Assembly: GCA_947455195.1 (NCBI GenBank)
Contig: CANGMI010000004.1
Span: forward strand, 248,001 to 312,000
From: Pseudomonadota bacterium
GTDB taxonomy: Bacteria; Pseudomonadota; Gammaproteobacteria; Burkholderiales; SG8-39
Length of the DNA stretch: 64,000 nt
Direction of reading: 5' to 3'
A program made the translations under genes and the position numbers. Position 1 is the first letter of the stretch. Every line of letters starts with the position of its first letter. Below, in pieces: positions 32,775 through 42,085 of this stretch. The notes beneath the pieces are model-generated. The model searched no databases. It worked only from the letters and a program-made list of their open reading frames with translations, and had not been told where the DNA came from.

Positions 32775-33986
32775 ATGCCGACCGAATCGCGACATCCCCC
32801 GCTGGGCCTGAGCGCAGCGTATCGCGAACGCCTTCGTCACTACCCGAGCGTGCAGCACCTGCGCGCTGCTGCCCGCTCGCGCTTGCCCGGCTTCGCGTTC
32901 GATTCGGGCGATGGTGGGGCCGGTGTCGATCGAGGCATCGCTCGCAACAACAGGGCACTCGACGCCATGACGCTGGTGCCCCGTTACGGCGAGGTGACCG
33001 AACTGCCGCCAGCCGATACCGTGCTGTTCGGTCAAACACAAGGTCTCCCGATCGGCATCGCCCCGATGGGATCCCCGGGCGTGATCTGGCCGGGAGCCGA
33101 TCGCATCATGGCCACAGCGGCACAGCACGCCGGCGTGCCGTTCTGCCTGAGTACCGTTTCGGGCATCACCATCGAGACCGCCGCCCGTCTGGCACCTGAC
33201 AATCTCTGGGTACAGATGTACCGCTTTCCGAACAACGATCATGCGATCGGCCTCGACATGGTGGCCCGCGCCAAGGCGGCCGGCGCGCGAGCGCTGATCC
33301 TCACCATGGACGTTCCGGTTCGTACCACACGCCCCCGCGAAGTGATGGCGGGCATTGCCTCACCGTTTCGTTTCACGCCTCGCATGGTGGCGCAGGCACT
33401 GCGTCATCCCTCGTATGTACGCGCCTTCCTGCGCGAGGGCATACCGCGCTTTGCAAGCCTTGTGCAGTACGCACCACCGGGTGCCGGGATCAACGAAATG
33501 GCGCGCTTTGCGCAACGGGAGTTCACCGGTACCTTCAACTGGACCGAGGTCGCCCGTTACCGCGAGCGCTGGACGGGGCCTCTGGTGTTGAAGGGCATCC
33601 TGCACCCGGCCGATGCCGAAAAAGCCGTCGCACTCGGTGTCGATGCGATCCAGGTGTCAAACCATGGCGGGCGTCAGATCGAGGGGCTGCCGGCAACCAT
33701 CGAGCAGTTGCCAGGCATTGTGGAGGCAGTCAATGGCCGGGCCCGCATCCTTTTCGACAGCGGGGTGCGCGGCGGCCTCGATGTGGTGCGTGCCCTCAGT
33801 CTTGGAGCCGACTTCGTCTTCGCCGGCAAGGCATTCTTGTGGAGTCTTGGCGCGCTGGGCGAGTCCGGGCCTGCCCACGCCCTCGATCTCTTCGCCGACG
33901 AGATTCGGGCCGCCATGGGTCAACTGGGCGTCACTCGTCTCCAGCAACTGCGCGACTGCACGAAAGGCAGGCCGCAACCGGTCTGA
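32775..33986 (+). CDS. FMN-dependent 2-hydroxyacid dehydrogenase/oxidase (cytoplasmic)
   Basis: A 403-residue LldD/mandelate dehydrogenase-type flavoprotein. SNHGGRQ (295-301) contains the catalytic His297 and VLKGIL (271-276) the FMN lysine. No signal peptide is visible. The ATG has AGGAGG eight bases upstream. It is one of two such enzymes in the window; the other (1436-2623) is Tat-exported and only distantly alike. It is divergent from the TctC receptor gene and convergent with a GlcG-family gene, a common association for glycolate/lactate-like substrates. Confidence 0.88.
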   Translation: MPTESRHPPLGLSAAYRERLRHYPSVQHLRAAARSRLPGFAFDSGDGGAGVDRGIARNNRALDAMTLVPRYGEVTELPPADTVLFGQTQGLPIGIAPMGSPGVIWPGADRIMATAAQHAGVPFCLSTVSGITIETAARLAPDNLWVQMYRFPNNDHAIGLDMVARAKAAGARALILTMDVPVRTTRPREVMAGIASPFRFTPRMVAQALRHPSYVRAFLREGIPRFASLVQYAPPGAGINEMARFAQREFTGTFNWTEVARYRERWTGPLVLKGILHPADAEKAVALGVDAIQVSNHGGRQIEGLPATIEQLPGIVEAVNGRARILFDSGVRGGLDVVRALSLGADFVFAGKAFLWSLGALGESGPAHALDLFADEIRAAMGQLGVTRLQQLRDCTKGRPQPV

Positions 33987-33996
33987 TCGCCGCAGA

Positions 33997-34018
33997 GGCG
34001 AGCGCTCCGCTGCTCGCC
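33997..34018. terminator. Hairpin between convergent genes
   Basis: GGCGAGC and GCTCGCC form a 7-bp stem with an 8-base loop in the 57-bp gap between the hydroxyacid oxidase stop and the GlcG-family stop. It could serve both strands. Confidence 0.4.
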
Positions 34019-34043
34019 CTGCCCGCAACAACTCGCCTCCGGA

Positions 34044-34481
34044 TCAGCCAGCCACCGCCTGCGCCCCGGCCTGGGCAATGCGGCCATCCTCATGACCGGC
34101 GGCCCCCGAAACGCCGATCCCACCCACGATGGCGCCACCGACGATGATCGGTACCCCGCCATCGGCCACGCTGGCGCCGAAGGTCAGAACCCGAAGACCG
34201 ATACCGCCGCCACCCACCGCATCTTCGAGCACCTTGGTCGGGCGTCGAAACTCGACCGCGGTACGTGCCTTGTGCTCGGCGATCCGGGTGCCAGACAACT
34301 GCGTATTGTCCAGACGCGCCATCGCCACGAGGTTGCCACCAGAGTCGACCACGCAGATGGCAACCGCCCAGCCATTGGCGAGCGCCTCAGCCTCGGCAGC
34401 GGCAATCGCCGTGCGAGCCAGGGCCAGCGAGATCGGCGTGCCATAGGGGGTTGTCGGAGGGGGAACCTGTGCGTTGCTCAT
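34044..34481 (-). CDS. GlcG/HbpS family protein
   Basis: A 145-residue family member: AVAICVVDSGGNLVAMARLD (39-58) and the Gly-rich end IVGGIGVSGAAGHEDGRIAQAG. It differs from the copy at 8637-9038 but has the same fold signature. It is the downstream neighbour of a DapA-like aldolase gene on the same strand (33-bp gap), and the pair could be co-transcribed. Proposed roles of the family are haem or small-acid binding; none is proven here. Confidence 0.8.
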   Translation of the reverse strand: MSNAQVPPPTTPYGTPISLALARTAIAAAEAEALANGWAVAICVVDSGGNLVAMARLDNTQLSGTRIAEHKARTAVEFRRPTKVLEDAVGGGGIGLRVLTFGASVADGGVPIIVGGAIVGGIGVSGAAGHEDGRIAQAGAQAVAG

Positions 34482-34514
34482 TGCATCATCCTCGATCGAG
34501 TCATGGAAAGGGTT

Positions 34515-35426
34515 TCAGCCGATACGCGGGCCGAGCACCGTGTTCCGAAGCAGACTGCGCATCGCTTCGCGCTCTTCGGACGTCACTGGCAGGTAGGGCG
34601 GATACGGCTCGCCGGTGGGAACGCCGATGAGCGACATGGCGGCCTTCATCGCGGGGGCGAGCCCGCGATGCATCCACTTGGCGGGAAACAGCGCGAACTG
34701 CAACTGCAGTTCGGCGGCACGCGCATGGTCACCGGCCACGAAGGCATCGATGACATGGCGGGCGATTTCGCTGCCAGGCGGCGGCATGGTGGCACCTGAG
34801 CCCCCGAGCTGCAGCGTGGCGAGCAGCATCTGCATGGTGGTGAAATAGCGCGCGTGCCCCGCCCGGTCGATCTCGACGATGAGACGCGACACACGCGCAA
34901 GGTCACGCGAACTTTCCTTGATGAGATGAATGCAGGGCAGCTTCGCGAGCGCGATGGTGTCCGGCACGGACACGTCGGCGCCTGGCCCTGGATTCAGATA
35001 CAGCGTAATCGGCAGCCGGGTCTCGCGCCCCACCGCCTCGTAATAGGCGATCAGATCGGCCTGAGTCGGCGGACCCGCAAAGGGGCGCAGGGGCGCCAGC
35101 AACTGCACCGCCGCCGCACCCAGCCGCTCGGCTTCGTGTGCAAGCCCGATGGCCGTCCGGAACGAGGGGTGCGTGATACCGACCATCACCGGCACGCGAC
35201 CTGCCACGCAATCGATCGTCTGGCGCACGAGATCGAGCCGCTGCTCCATCGAGAGATAGGTGTACTCCTGCGTCTCGACCCCGGCTGCAACCACCATCGT
35301 GGCGTGGCAATCCTCGACGATGTAGTCGATTTCGCGGCGCAGAGCGGTCAGGTCGATGCCCTGATTCGCATCAAACGGTGTGAGCGGTGCAACGATGAGC
35401 CCGGGGGCTCTCTGATCAACGTTCAA
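34515..35426 (-). CDS. DapA-family (N-acetylneuraminate lyase superfamily) aldolase/lyase
   Basis: A 303-residue TIM-barrel class I lyase. The Schiff-base Lys170 lies in IHLIKESS and the catalytic Tyr143 in ITLYLNPGPG. The usual GTTGE carboxylate-binding motif is replaced by a longer GVETQEY (49-55). It is therefore unlikely to be dihydrodipicolinate synthase; a catabolic oxo-acid lyase or dehydratase is more likely. No lysine-pathway genes are near. Confidence 0.8.
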   Translation of the reverse strand: MNVDQRAPGLIVAPLTPFDANQGIDLTALRREIDYIVEDCHATMVVAAGVETQEYTYLSMEQRLDLVRQTIDCVAGRVPVMVGITHPSFRTAIGLAHEAERLGAAAVQLLAPLRPFAGPPTQADLIAYYEAVGRETRLPITLYLNPGPGADVSVPDTIALAKLPCIHLIKESSRDLARVSRLIVEIDRAGHARYFTTMQMLLATLQLGGSGATMPPPGSEIARHVIDAFVAGDHARAAELQLQFALFPAKWMHRGLAPAMKAAMSLIGVPTGEPYPPYLPVTSEEREAMRSLLRNTVLGPRIG

Positions 35427-35493
35427 TCGTGTCTCCTCGATCGGGCCGAGGCCTCGGGCAGGTGCCGAGGCTGTTCACGGATGTTACCGAGTT

Positions 35494-37164
35494 TCATGCA
35501 TCACGAGGATCACCGCGTGCGATCTCGGCCAGAAATTCGGCGCCGTACTGCGCGAGCTTGCGCTCGCCCACGCCATGCACGGCCAGCAGTTCACGCGCAT
35601 TGCGGGGACGCACCTGGGCCATCTCCTGCAGCGTGCGATCGGTAAAGACCACGAAGGTGGGCACCTTGCGGAAATCGGCCAGCCGCTTGCGCACCGCGCG
35701 CAAACGATCGAGCAGGCCCACATCGGTCTCGTCGTGCGTGGTCGCAGCCGCAAAGACATCCCGGCTGGCACACCGACTGCACGAAGCCCCACACGGCTCG
35801 ATCGACTCGGCAAAATACGCCGCCAGATCACGCCAGAAGCAGCCAGTGCCCTGCGCGAGATCGAACATCCGGCGCACCGCCTGCTTGCGATCGGCACTCA
35901 CCTCGCTGCCTTGCATCAGGCGCTCGAGCGACATCACGTCAGCCCAGGAATAAAAGAGGATGCAATCGGAACGGGCACCATCGCGCCCGGCGCGCCCGAT
36001 CTCCTGATAGTAGCCCTCGATCGAACGCGGCATGTCGCGGTGAATCACGAACCGCACGTCGGACTTGTCGATGCCCATGCCGAAGGCAATCGTCGCACAG
36101 ACAACATCGAGATCGTTTCGGCTGAAGGCCTCCTGGATACCAGCACGGGCCTCGGGCGACAGGCCTGCGTGATAGGCGTCAGCCCGCACGCCCTTCGATG
36201 CGAGCCAGGTCGCCGTGGCGTCGGCTGCATTGCGCGACAGGCAGTAGACGATGCCGGCCTCGCCACGGCGAGCGCGCACGACGCGAAGAATCATGTCGCG
36301 CACGCCCTCGCCCTCGCCCTTTCGAATGCTGTGCAAGTGCAGGTTGGGACGAAAGAACGAGCCCTGCACCTGGAGCGGGTCGCGAAGGGCAAGTTGGCCC
36401 AGAATGTCGCGGGTCACCCGCGGGGTTGCGGTGGCGGTCAACGCCAGCACCGGCAGCCCGCTGAAGCGCTCCTTCAATCCCGCCAGGTTGCGGTACGAGG
36501 GGCGAAAGTCATGACCCCATTCGCTGATGCAATGCGCTTCATCGACGGCAATGAGCCGCAGGTCAAGGCCCTCGAGCAATCGTCCCACGCCGCCATCAAG
36601 CCCCTCGGGTGCCGCGTAGAGCAACTCGAATTCACGGGCTCTCAGGCGCGCCACGCGATCATTGCGCTCCGAGGCCTCGAGTGACGAATTGAGAAAGGTG
36701 GCACGAATGCCCACTTCACTCATCGCATCGACCTGATCCTTCATCAGGGATATGAGTGGCGACACGACCAGGGTGAGCCCACCCAGGAGGCGCGCCGGAA
36801 TCTGGTAGGTCACCGACTTGCCGGCACCCGTGGGCATGATGCCCAGACAGTCACGTCCGCTCATCACTGCACGGATGATCTCGAGTTGGCCGGCGCGAAA
36901 GCCCGGATAGCCAAAAAGAGTCTGCAGCGTGGATATCGCTTCGTTTGCAACACGCTCGTCGGCCTCGAGTTTCAGACGTGCGGCCTGGGTGCGAAGGACC
37001 GCAACCGCTGCGGGCGTGAATAGCCCGGGTTGCTCGCGATAGAGCCGACGCAACCCCTGGAGGGCTTCGCTCGCCGCCCCGGCCGAGAGGGCTTCGAGCC
37101 CATGCGCGGCGGCCAGTACGGCAGCCGCATCGGCGGGCGATCCCGCTTCATTCTGGCGCGTCAC
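35494..37164 (-). CDS. recQ: RecQ-family DNA helicase lacking the RQC winged helix
   Basis: A 556-residue superfamily 2 helicase. It has an N-terminal extension of about 75 residues without clear motifs, Walker A TGAGKS (112-117), DEAH (208-211), and motif VI GRAGRDG (390-396). Zinc-site cysteines 442, 458, 462 and 465 follow, then directly an HRDC domain (about 482-550). The winged-helix RQC segment of E. coli RecQ is missing. It starts with GTG at 37164. It unwinds DNA in recombination and fork repair; operon partners are not evident. Confidence 0.88.
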   Translation of the reverse strand: MTRQNEAGSPADAAAVLAAAHGLEALSAGAASEALQGLRRLYREQPGLFTPAAVAVLRTQAARLKLEADERVANEAISTLQTLFGYPGFRAGQLEIIRAVMSGRDCLGIMPTGAGKSVTYQIPARLLGGLTLVVSPLISLMKDQVDAMSEVGIRATFLNSSLEASERNDRVARLRAREFELLYAAPEGLDGGVGRLLEGLDLRLIAVDEAHCISEWGHDFRPSYRNLAGLKERFSGLPVLALTATATPRVTRDILGQLALRDPLQVQGSFFRPNLHLHSIRKGEGEGVRDMILRVVRARRGEAGIVYCLSRNAADATATWLASKGVRADAYHAGLSPEARAGIQEAFSRNDLDVVCATIAFGMGIDKSDVRFVIHRDMPRSIEGYYQEIGRAGRDGARSDCILFYSWADVMSLERLMQGSEVSADRKQAVRRMFDLAQGTGCFWRDLAAYFAESIEPCGASCSRCASRDVFAAATTHDETDVGLLDRLRAVRKRLADFRKVPTFVVFTDRTLQEMAQVRPRNARELLAVHGVGERKLAQYGAEFLAEIARGDPRDA

Positions 37165-37277
37165 TGCCGCGCCCCGACCATCGGGGTGCAGTCAATGCTC
37201 GCATGCCGCCGCAAGGACGAGGGAAACCCGGCAGGCCATGCGATCATCGGGCTTCACTTCCAGTGGTTGCCTGCATC

Positions 37278-38030
37278 ATGTTCTCAATCGACCCGGGCTT
37301 GATGCCCGTCGTGATCATCCTCGTGTTTCTGCTGGCTGGTGTGGTCAAGGGCATCATGGGCATGGGCATGCCGACCGTCGCGGTCGGTCTGATGAGCCTC
37401 TTTCTGACACCCCTCGAAGCCTCGTCGATCCTCATCCTGCCCGGCTTTCTGACCAACGTGTGGCAGATGTTCGCCGGGCCGGCGTTGCGTGCGGTACTGC
37501 GGCGCCTCGCCGGCATGCTGATCGGCATCTTCACCGGCACCATCATCGGCGTCGCCTTTCTGGCCGGAAAACCATCGACGTTCACCGCTTTCGCGCTGGG
37601 CACGGTCCTGTCAGCGTACGCACTCCTGGCCCTGAGGTCACCCCGATTCACCGTATCACCACGGCACGAGATCTGGCTTGGCCCGGCCGCCGGACTCATC
37701 ACCGGCATTCTCAGTGGTGGTACCGGCATCTTCGTCATCCCGATGGTGCCCTACATCGCCTCGCTCGGCCTGGTGCGGGAAGTGCTGATCCAGGCGCTTG
37801 GTAGCGCCTTTACCGTCGCGGTGATCGCGCTGGGTGCCAGCCTCTGGGTCTTCGACCGGATGACACCGGGCGCCATCGGGTGGTCGGTCCTGGCCATCAT
37901 GCCGGCCTTCATCGGCATGGCGATCGGACAGTGGCTGCGCAGCCGACTCGAACCCGAGACCTTCAGGCGCGTGTTCCTGTGGAGCATCCTTGCGCTCGGC
38001 GTCTGGATGATGGCACGCGCAGTTCTCTGA
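37278..38030 (+). CDS. TauE/SafE-family membrane transporter
   Basis: A 250-residue integral membrane protein with about seven or eight hydrophobic segments. The N-terminal repeat has FLLAGVVKGIMGMGMPTV and the second repeat GLITGILSGGTGIFVIPM, the paired Gly-rich signatures of the sulfite/sulfonate exporter TauE/SafE family. The substrate is likely a small organic or sulfonated anion. The start at 37278 gives a short cytoplasmic N-terminus. It stands alone between recQ and the aromatic cluster. Confidence 0.85.
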   Translation: MFSIDPGLMPVVIILVFLLAGVVKGIMGMGMPTVAVGLMSLFLTPLEASSILILPGFLTNVWQMFAGPALRAVLRRLAGMLIGIFTGTIIGVAFLAGKPSTFTAFALGTVLSAYALLALRSPRFTVSPRHEIWLGPAAGLITGILSGGTGIFVIPMVPYIASLGLVREVLIQALGSAFTVAVIALGASLWVFDRMTPGAIGWSVLAIMPAFIGMAIGQWLRSRLEPETFRRVFLWSILALGVWMMARAVL

Positions 38031-38100
38031 GCCAGGCGTCTGCGTCAGCACACTCGGGCTGAGCCGACCGCTCTCGAGGCCGGCGACAGCGAGACGGCTC

Positions 38101-38874
38101 TCAGGCCGTGACCGAGAACGCTACGCGACCCAGTGTCTGCATCTCCATCTCCACATGCGCCCCGGCCACCAGAGGCTCGGCCGCAGTGGCACCACCCGCC
38201 ATGACCATCCAGCCTGCCTTCAGCGGTTCGCCCGCCTCCTCGGCAAAGCGTGCTGCCGACACCAGCGACCGGATGGGATTACCCAGGATCGCAGCGGTCG
38301 AACCGATGAGCCGCGGCTGACCGTTGAAGTTGAGAACGAGGCCCAGGTTCGAGAAATCGATATCCGGCCGGTGCCAGGGACCTGTGACGAAGCCCGAGGA
38401 CGAGGAGTTGTCTGCCACCACATCGACCAGCGTGAACTTGAAGTTCTCATAGCGCGAATCGATGATTTCCATCGCGGGTGCGATGGCTTCCACCGCATCC
38501 ATCGCCTGAATCGGGGTAACCGTGCCCACCAGGTCCTTCTTCAGCAGGAAGACGATCTCGGGCTCGACACGAGGATGCACATAGTTGGCAAGCGAGATGC
38601 TGCCGCCATCTTCAACCACCATGTCGGCCGTGAGACGTCCCCACAGCATGTCCGAGACGCCCATCTGGATGATCTTGGCCCGGCTGGTAAAGCCCATCTT
38701 CATGCCGACACGATGGGCGCCCCGTTTCACCCGGCGCTCGATCGACTGGCGCTGGATCTCGTAGGCATCTTCCACCGTGAGCCTGGCGCCCCCGGACTGG
38801 GTGATCTGGGCAATGGCGCGCGCCTGGCGTGCGGCATCATCGACAACTGCGGCAAATCGCTGGATCTTGTTCAT
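38101..38874 (-). CDS. dmpH: 4-oxalocrotonate decarboxylase (2-oxo-3-hexenedioate decarboxylase)
   Basis: A 257-residue member of the hydratase/decarboxylase family, closest in motif to DmpH/XylI. MLWGRLTADMVVEDGGSI (76-93), YVHPRVEPEI with the metal-binding Glu pair, and MEIIDSRYENFKF are typical of the decarboxylase. It makes 2-hydroxypenta-2,4-dienoate from 4-oxalocrotonate in the meta-cleavage route and usually acts in complex with the hydratase, encoded immediately upstream (89-bp gap). Confidence 0.87.
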   Translation of the reverse strand: MNKIQRFAAVVDDAARQARAIAQITQSGGARLTVEDAYEIQRQSIERRVKRGAHRVGMKMGFTSRAKIIQMGVSDMLWGRLTADMVVEDGGSISLANYVHPRVEPEIVFLLKKDLVGTVTPIQAMDAVEAIAPAMEIIDSRYENFKFTLVDVVADNSSSSGFVTGPWHRPDIDFSNLGLVLNFNGQPRLIGSTAAILGNPIRSLVSAARFAEEAGEPLKAGWMVMAGGATAAEPLVAGAHVEMEMQTLGRVAFSVTA

Positions 38875-38963
38875 GAGGTTTTGATCGCTCTGATGGAGAG
38901 GCTCGAATCGAGTCGCTCTGATTGAGTCGCTGAGTCTTGCAGACGCTATGCGAAGGATGTCGC

Positions 38964-39791
38964 TCAGCGGCCGAAGGCGGTACGCACGGAGCCGAGACCA
39001 CCGATACGCACGTCGATGACGTCGCCCGGGGCAACACCAGCCATGGGTCCGAGGGCGCCCGTCATGAGCACATCGCCCGCCTTCAGCGGTGAACCGATCT
39101 CGACCATCGTGCGTGCGAGCCAGAGCGCCGCGTTGAGCGGGTTACCGAGGCACGCAGCACCGGCACCGAGCGAAATCTGGTCGCCACGTCGCTCCATCAC
39201 CATGCCGCACAGACGCAGATCAAGCCCCTCCAGGCGACGGGGCTCGTTGCCGATCACGAAAAGCCCCGACGAGGCGTTGTCGGCGATGGTGTCCGTGATC
39301 TTGATATCCCAGTTGCTGATGCGACTGCCAACGATCTCGATGGCGGGCAGCGCGTAGGCCACTGCCGAGATGAGTTCAGTCATCGTCACGCCCGGTGTGG
39401 CGATGTCGCGCTCGAGAACGAGGGCGATCTCGGCTTCGACCTTGGGTTGCATCACCCGAGACAGCGCCACTTCCTCGCCATCGCACATCATCATGTCGGC
39501 AAAGAGCATCCCGTAGTCGGGCTGGTCGACACCGAGCTGCTTTTGCACGCTCTTGGCGGTGAGGCCGATCTTGCGACCGACCAGGCGCCGACCGGCTTTC
39601 AGCCAGTACTGGGTATTCACCTGCTGGATGGCATAGGCGGTTGCGACGTCACCGGCCGCGATCTCGTCGCGAATGGGCGTGGTGGCCTCCAGGGTTTCGC
39701 CCGCCTTGCGCAAGCGCTCGGCCAGGGTGCGAATCTTCGAGGCGGCGCCTGCCGGCGCGGTACGGGGGGTCGTCTTTTTCGTGGCCAACAC
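38964..39791 (-). CDS. dmpE: 2-keto-4-pentenoate hydratase
   Basis: About 275 residues, of the DmpE/MhpD family. It hydrates 2-hydroxypentadienoate to 4-hydroxy-2-oxopentanoate. [16 protein letters not shown] (about 128-143) holds the metal-binding glutamates, and [13 protein letters not shown] is characteristic. Compared with DmpE it carries a basic N-terminal extension of about 25 residues. The start is uncertain: GTG at 39791 with GGAG four bases upstream, or TTG at 39788. It pairs with the decarboxylase gene downstream. Confidence 0.85.
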   Translation of the reverse strand: MLATKKTTPRTAPAGAASKIRTLAERLRKAGETLEATTPIRDEIAAGDVATAYAIQQVNTQYWLKAGRRLVGRKIGLTAKSVQKQLGVDQPDYGMLFADMMMCDGEEVALSRVMQPKVEAEIALVLERDIATPGVTMTELISAVAYALPAIEIVGSRISNWDIKITDTIADNASSGLFVIGNEPRRLEGLDLRLCGMVMERRGDQISLGAGAACLGNPLNAALWLARTMVEIGSPLKAGDVLMTGALGPMAGVAPGDVIDVRIGGLGSVRTAFGR

Positions 39792-39859
39792 GGAACTCCG
39801 CAATTTTCAGAGGGAAAGTGGGCCGGACATCGCGTGCCCGGCCATCGAAAGATGCCGGT

Positions 39860-41320
39860 TCAGAGCTTGATGCAGACGTTGCGCAGTTCGGTATAGAACT
39901 CGAGCGAATGCACGCCACCTTCACGCCCGATGCCCGACTGCTTCGAGCCACCGAAGGGCGTGCGCAGATCGCGAAGGAACCAGCTGTTGATCCAGCAGAT
40001 GCCGACCTCGATCTTCGCGGCCACCCGATGCGCGCGAGTGAGGTTGGTGGTCCAGACCGTCGTCGCCAGACCGTAGGCAGTATCGTTGGCAAGCCGCACC
40101 GCCTCCTCCTCGGTGTCGAAGGGGGCAATGTGGCAGCAGGGCCCGAAGATTTCCTCGCGGATGACCGCCGACGATTCGGGCAAGCCCGTCCAGATCGTGG
40201 GCTGCACCCAGGCGCCCTGGGCCAGATCGCCTTCCATGTCAGGCACGCCCCCCCCGGTGACGATCGTCGCGCCTTCGGCGCGCGCCTTGTCGTAGTAGGA
40301 CAGCACCTTGCGCTGATGTTCCTTGCTGATGAGCGGTCCCATCCCCGTCGCCTTGTCCTCGGGGCGCCCCAGCTTGAGCGATTCGGCCCTGGCCTTGAGC
40401 GCGGTGACGAAACGATCGAAGATCGGCCGCTCGACATAGACCCGCTCGGTTCCAAGGCACACCTGGCCGCAGTTGGCGAAGACGGCACGCCCGATGCCTT
40501 CGACAGCCGCATCGAAATCGCAATCGGCGAAGACCACACCGGCATTCTTGCCACCGAGTTCGAAGGACACCGGCCGCACGCCGTCGGCGGCTGCCTTCAT
40601 GATCGCCGAGCCCGTACCCGTCTCGCCGGTAAAGGTAATCGCGTTCACTCCCGGGTGCCGGGTCAGGAACTCGCCGGCTGAACCCGGGCCGAAGCCGTGC
40701 AACACGTTGTAGACACCGGCGGGCACGCCCACCTTGGCCATCACTTCGCCCAGCAGGGTTGCCGTCTGCGGGGTCTCTTCCGAGGGTTTGACGATGACCG
40801 CGTTGCCGCAGGCCAGCGCCGGACCCACCTTCCAGGTCATGAGCAGCAGGGGCAGATTCCACGGACAGACGACCGCAATCACGCCCTTGGGTACACGCAG
40901 CGCGTAATTGATCGCGCCTGCCCCATCCGGCGTACTCATCTGGAAGAACTCGCTCGGAACGTTCTTCACCACATCGGCAAAGATCTTGAAGTTTGCTGCC
41001 CCGCGCGGGATGTCGAGATGACTCGCGAGGCTCACCGGCTTGCCGGTATCGGCCACTTCAGCCTGGAGGAAGTCATCAAAGCGACGGTTGATCTCGTCAG
41101 CCACCGCGTAGAGCATTTCGGACCGCTTGGCAATATCCATGCGGCCCCAGGGGCCCTCAAGCGCTGCACGTGCGGCAGCGACCGCCGCATCGACTTCGGG
41201 TTGACCTGCTTCGCTCACCAGACCAATCAGGCGGTTGTCGACCGGCGAGCGATTCTCGAAGGTCTTGCCCGAGCGCGCGATCACGAACTCGTTGGCGATG
41301 AAGTTGGCACTGGTGTTCAT
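39860..41320 (-). CDS. dmpC: 2-hydroxymuconic semialdehyde dehydrogenase
   Basis: A 486-residue NAD-dependent aldehyde dehydrogenase. Catalytic Glu254 is in FELGGKN and Cys288 in GQVCLG. The C-terminal segment FLRDLRTPFGGSKQSG followed by EGGVHSLEFYTEL is diagnostic of the DmpC/XylG/AmnC group, which oxidises the semialdehyde from catechol 2,3-cleavage to 4-oxalocrotonate. It lies upstream of the hydratase and decarboxylase, giving three consecutive steps of the meta pathway. The tautomerase (4-OT) gene is not seen nearby. Confidence 0.88.
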   Translation of the reverse strand: MNTSANFIANEFVIARSGKTFENRSPVDNRLIGLVSEAGQPEVDAAVAAARAALEGPWGRMDIAKRSEMLYAVADEINRRFDDFLQAEVADTGKPVSLASHLDIPRGAANFKIFADVVKNVPSEFFQMSTPDGAGAINYALRVPKGVIAVVCPWNLPLLLMTWKVGPALACGNAVIVKPSEETPQTATLLGEVMAKVGVPAGVYNVLHGFGPGSAGEFLTRHPGVNAITFTGETGTGSAIMKAAADGVRPVSFELGGKNAGVVFADCDFDAAVEGIGRAVFANCGQVCLGTERVYVERPIFDRFVTALKARAESLKLGRPEDKATGMGPLISKEHQRKVLSYYDKARAEGATIVTGGGVPDMEGDLAQGAWVQPTIWTGLPESSAVIREEIFGPCCHIAPFDTEEEAVRLANDTAYGLATTVWTTNLTRAHRVAAKIEVGICWINSWFLRDLRTPFGGSKQSGIGREGGVHSLEFYTELRNVCIKL

Positions 41321-41398
41321 GCAGGTGGACCTCGGGACAATCAGGCGATGAAAACAACGAACCCCGGCAATGCCGGGGCCGGCAGGCAGACCCGCGGA

Positions 41399-41959
41399 TC
41401 AGCCCAGCTTCTTGATACGCAGCACCCAGTCGCGATAGGCGGCCATGTGCTCGGTGACGAACTTGCGGGTGGCCTCGTCAGTGCAGTTGCCCTCGGCATC
41501 GAACTTGGTCTGAGCAAGCCCGATGAAGGTCTCGGGGCGCGGCATGAAGAACACCTGCATCAACTGCATCACGCGACGCACTTCGTACTGCACGCGGGCA
41601 CCGCCGAGCGGCCCCATCGTGGCACTGAGCACCGTCACCGGCTTGTTGGCGAAGGGCTGGTCGGTGCCTCGCGAGGCCCAGTCGATGGCGTTCTTCAGCA
41701 CGGCCGACATGGCAAAGTTGTATTCCGGGGTGCAGATGAGTACCCCGTCGGCGGCGAGCACCGCAGCGCGGAAGGCCGCTGCTGCAGGCGGGTAACCCTT
41801 GGCAAACTCATCACCATCAAAAAAGGGAATCTCGCGCAGATCGAACGGTTCGATAGCGATATCGGCGGGGGCAACCTGCCCGGCGAGATTGAGCACCATG
41901 CGGTTGTATGAGCCCTTGCGCAGGCTGCCGCAGAGACCAAGGATCTTGAGTTGGGACAT
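41399..41959 (-). CDS. NADPH-dependent FMN reductase family protein
   Basis: A 186-residue flavodoxin-fold protein. GLCGSLRKGSYNR (8-20) is the FMN phosphate loop and CTPEYNFAMSAVLKNAIDW the second flavin segment. Members reduce FMN, quinones or azo compounds with NAD(P)H. Within an aromatic cluster it could reduce a quinone by-product or supply reduced FMN to a monooxygenase, but no flavin-dependent monooxygenase gene is in the window. Confidence 0.88.
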   Translation of the reverse strand: MSQLKILGLCGSLRKGSYNRMVLNLAGQVAPADIAIEPFDLREIPFFDGDEFAKGYPPAAAAFRAAVLAADGVLICTPEYNFAMSAVLKNAIDWASRGTDQPFANKPVTVLSATMGPLGGARVQYEVRRVMQLMQVFFMPRPETFIGLAQTKFDAEGNCTDEATRKFVTEHMAAYRDWVLRIKKLG

Positions 41960-42085
41960 GGCGTGACCTATGGGGTTTGGATGAAAGGATGAAATGAAAT
42001 GATGTCAGGATTTGCGCCGGGCGACACGGGAGCCAGGTACCCTCCCCGATCGGGCCAGTCCGGGCTCATGCCGCGGCGCGGCTGG

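Noticed and set aside
38041-38100. Possible terminator after the TauE/SafE gene
   Set aside because: GAGCCG and CGGCTC can pair, but with a 28-base loop and only 6 bp; too weak to call.
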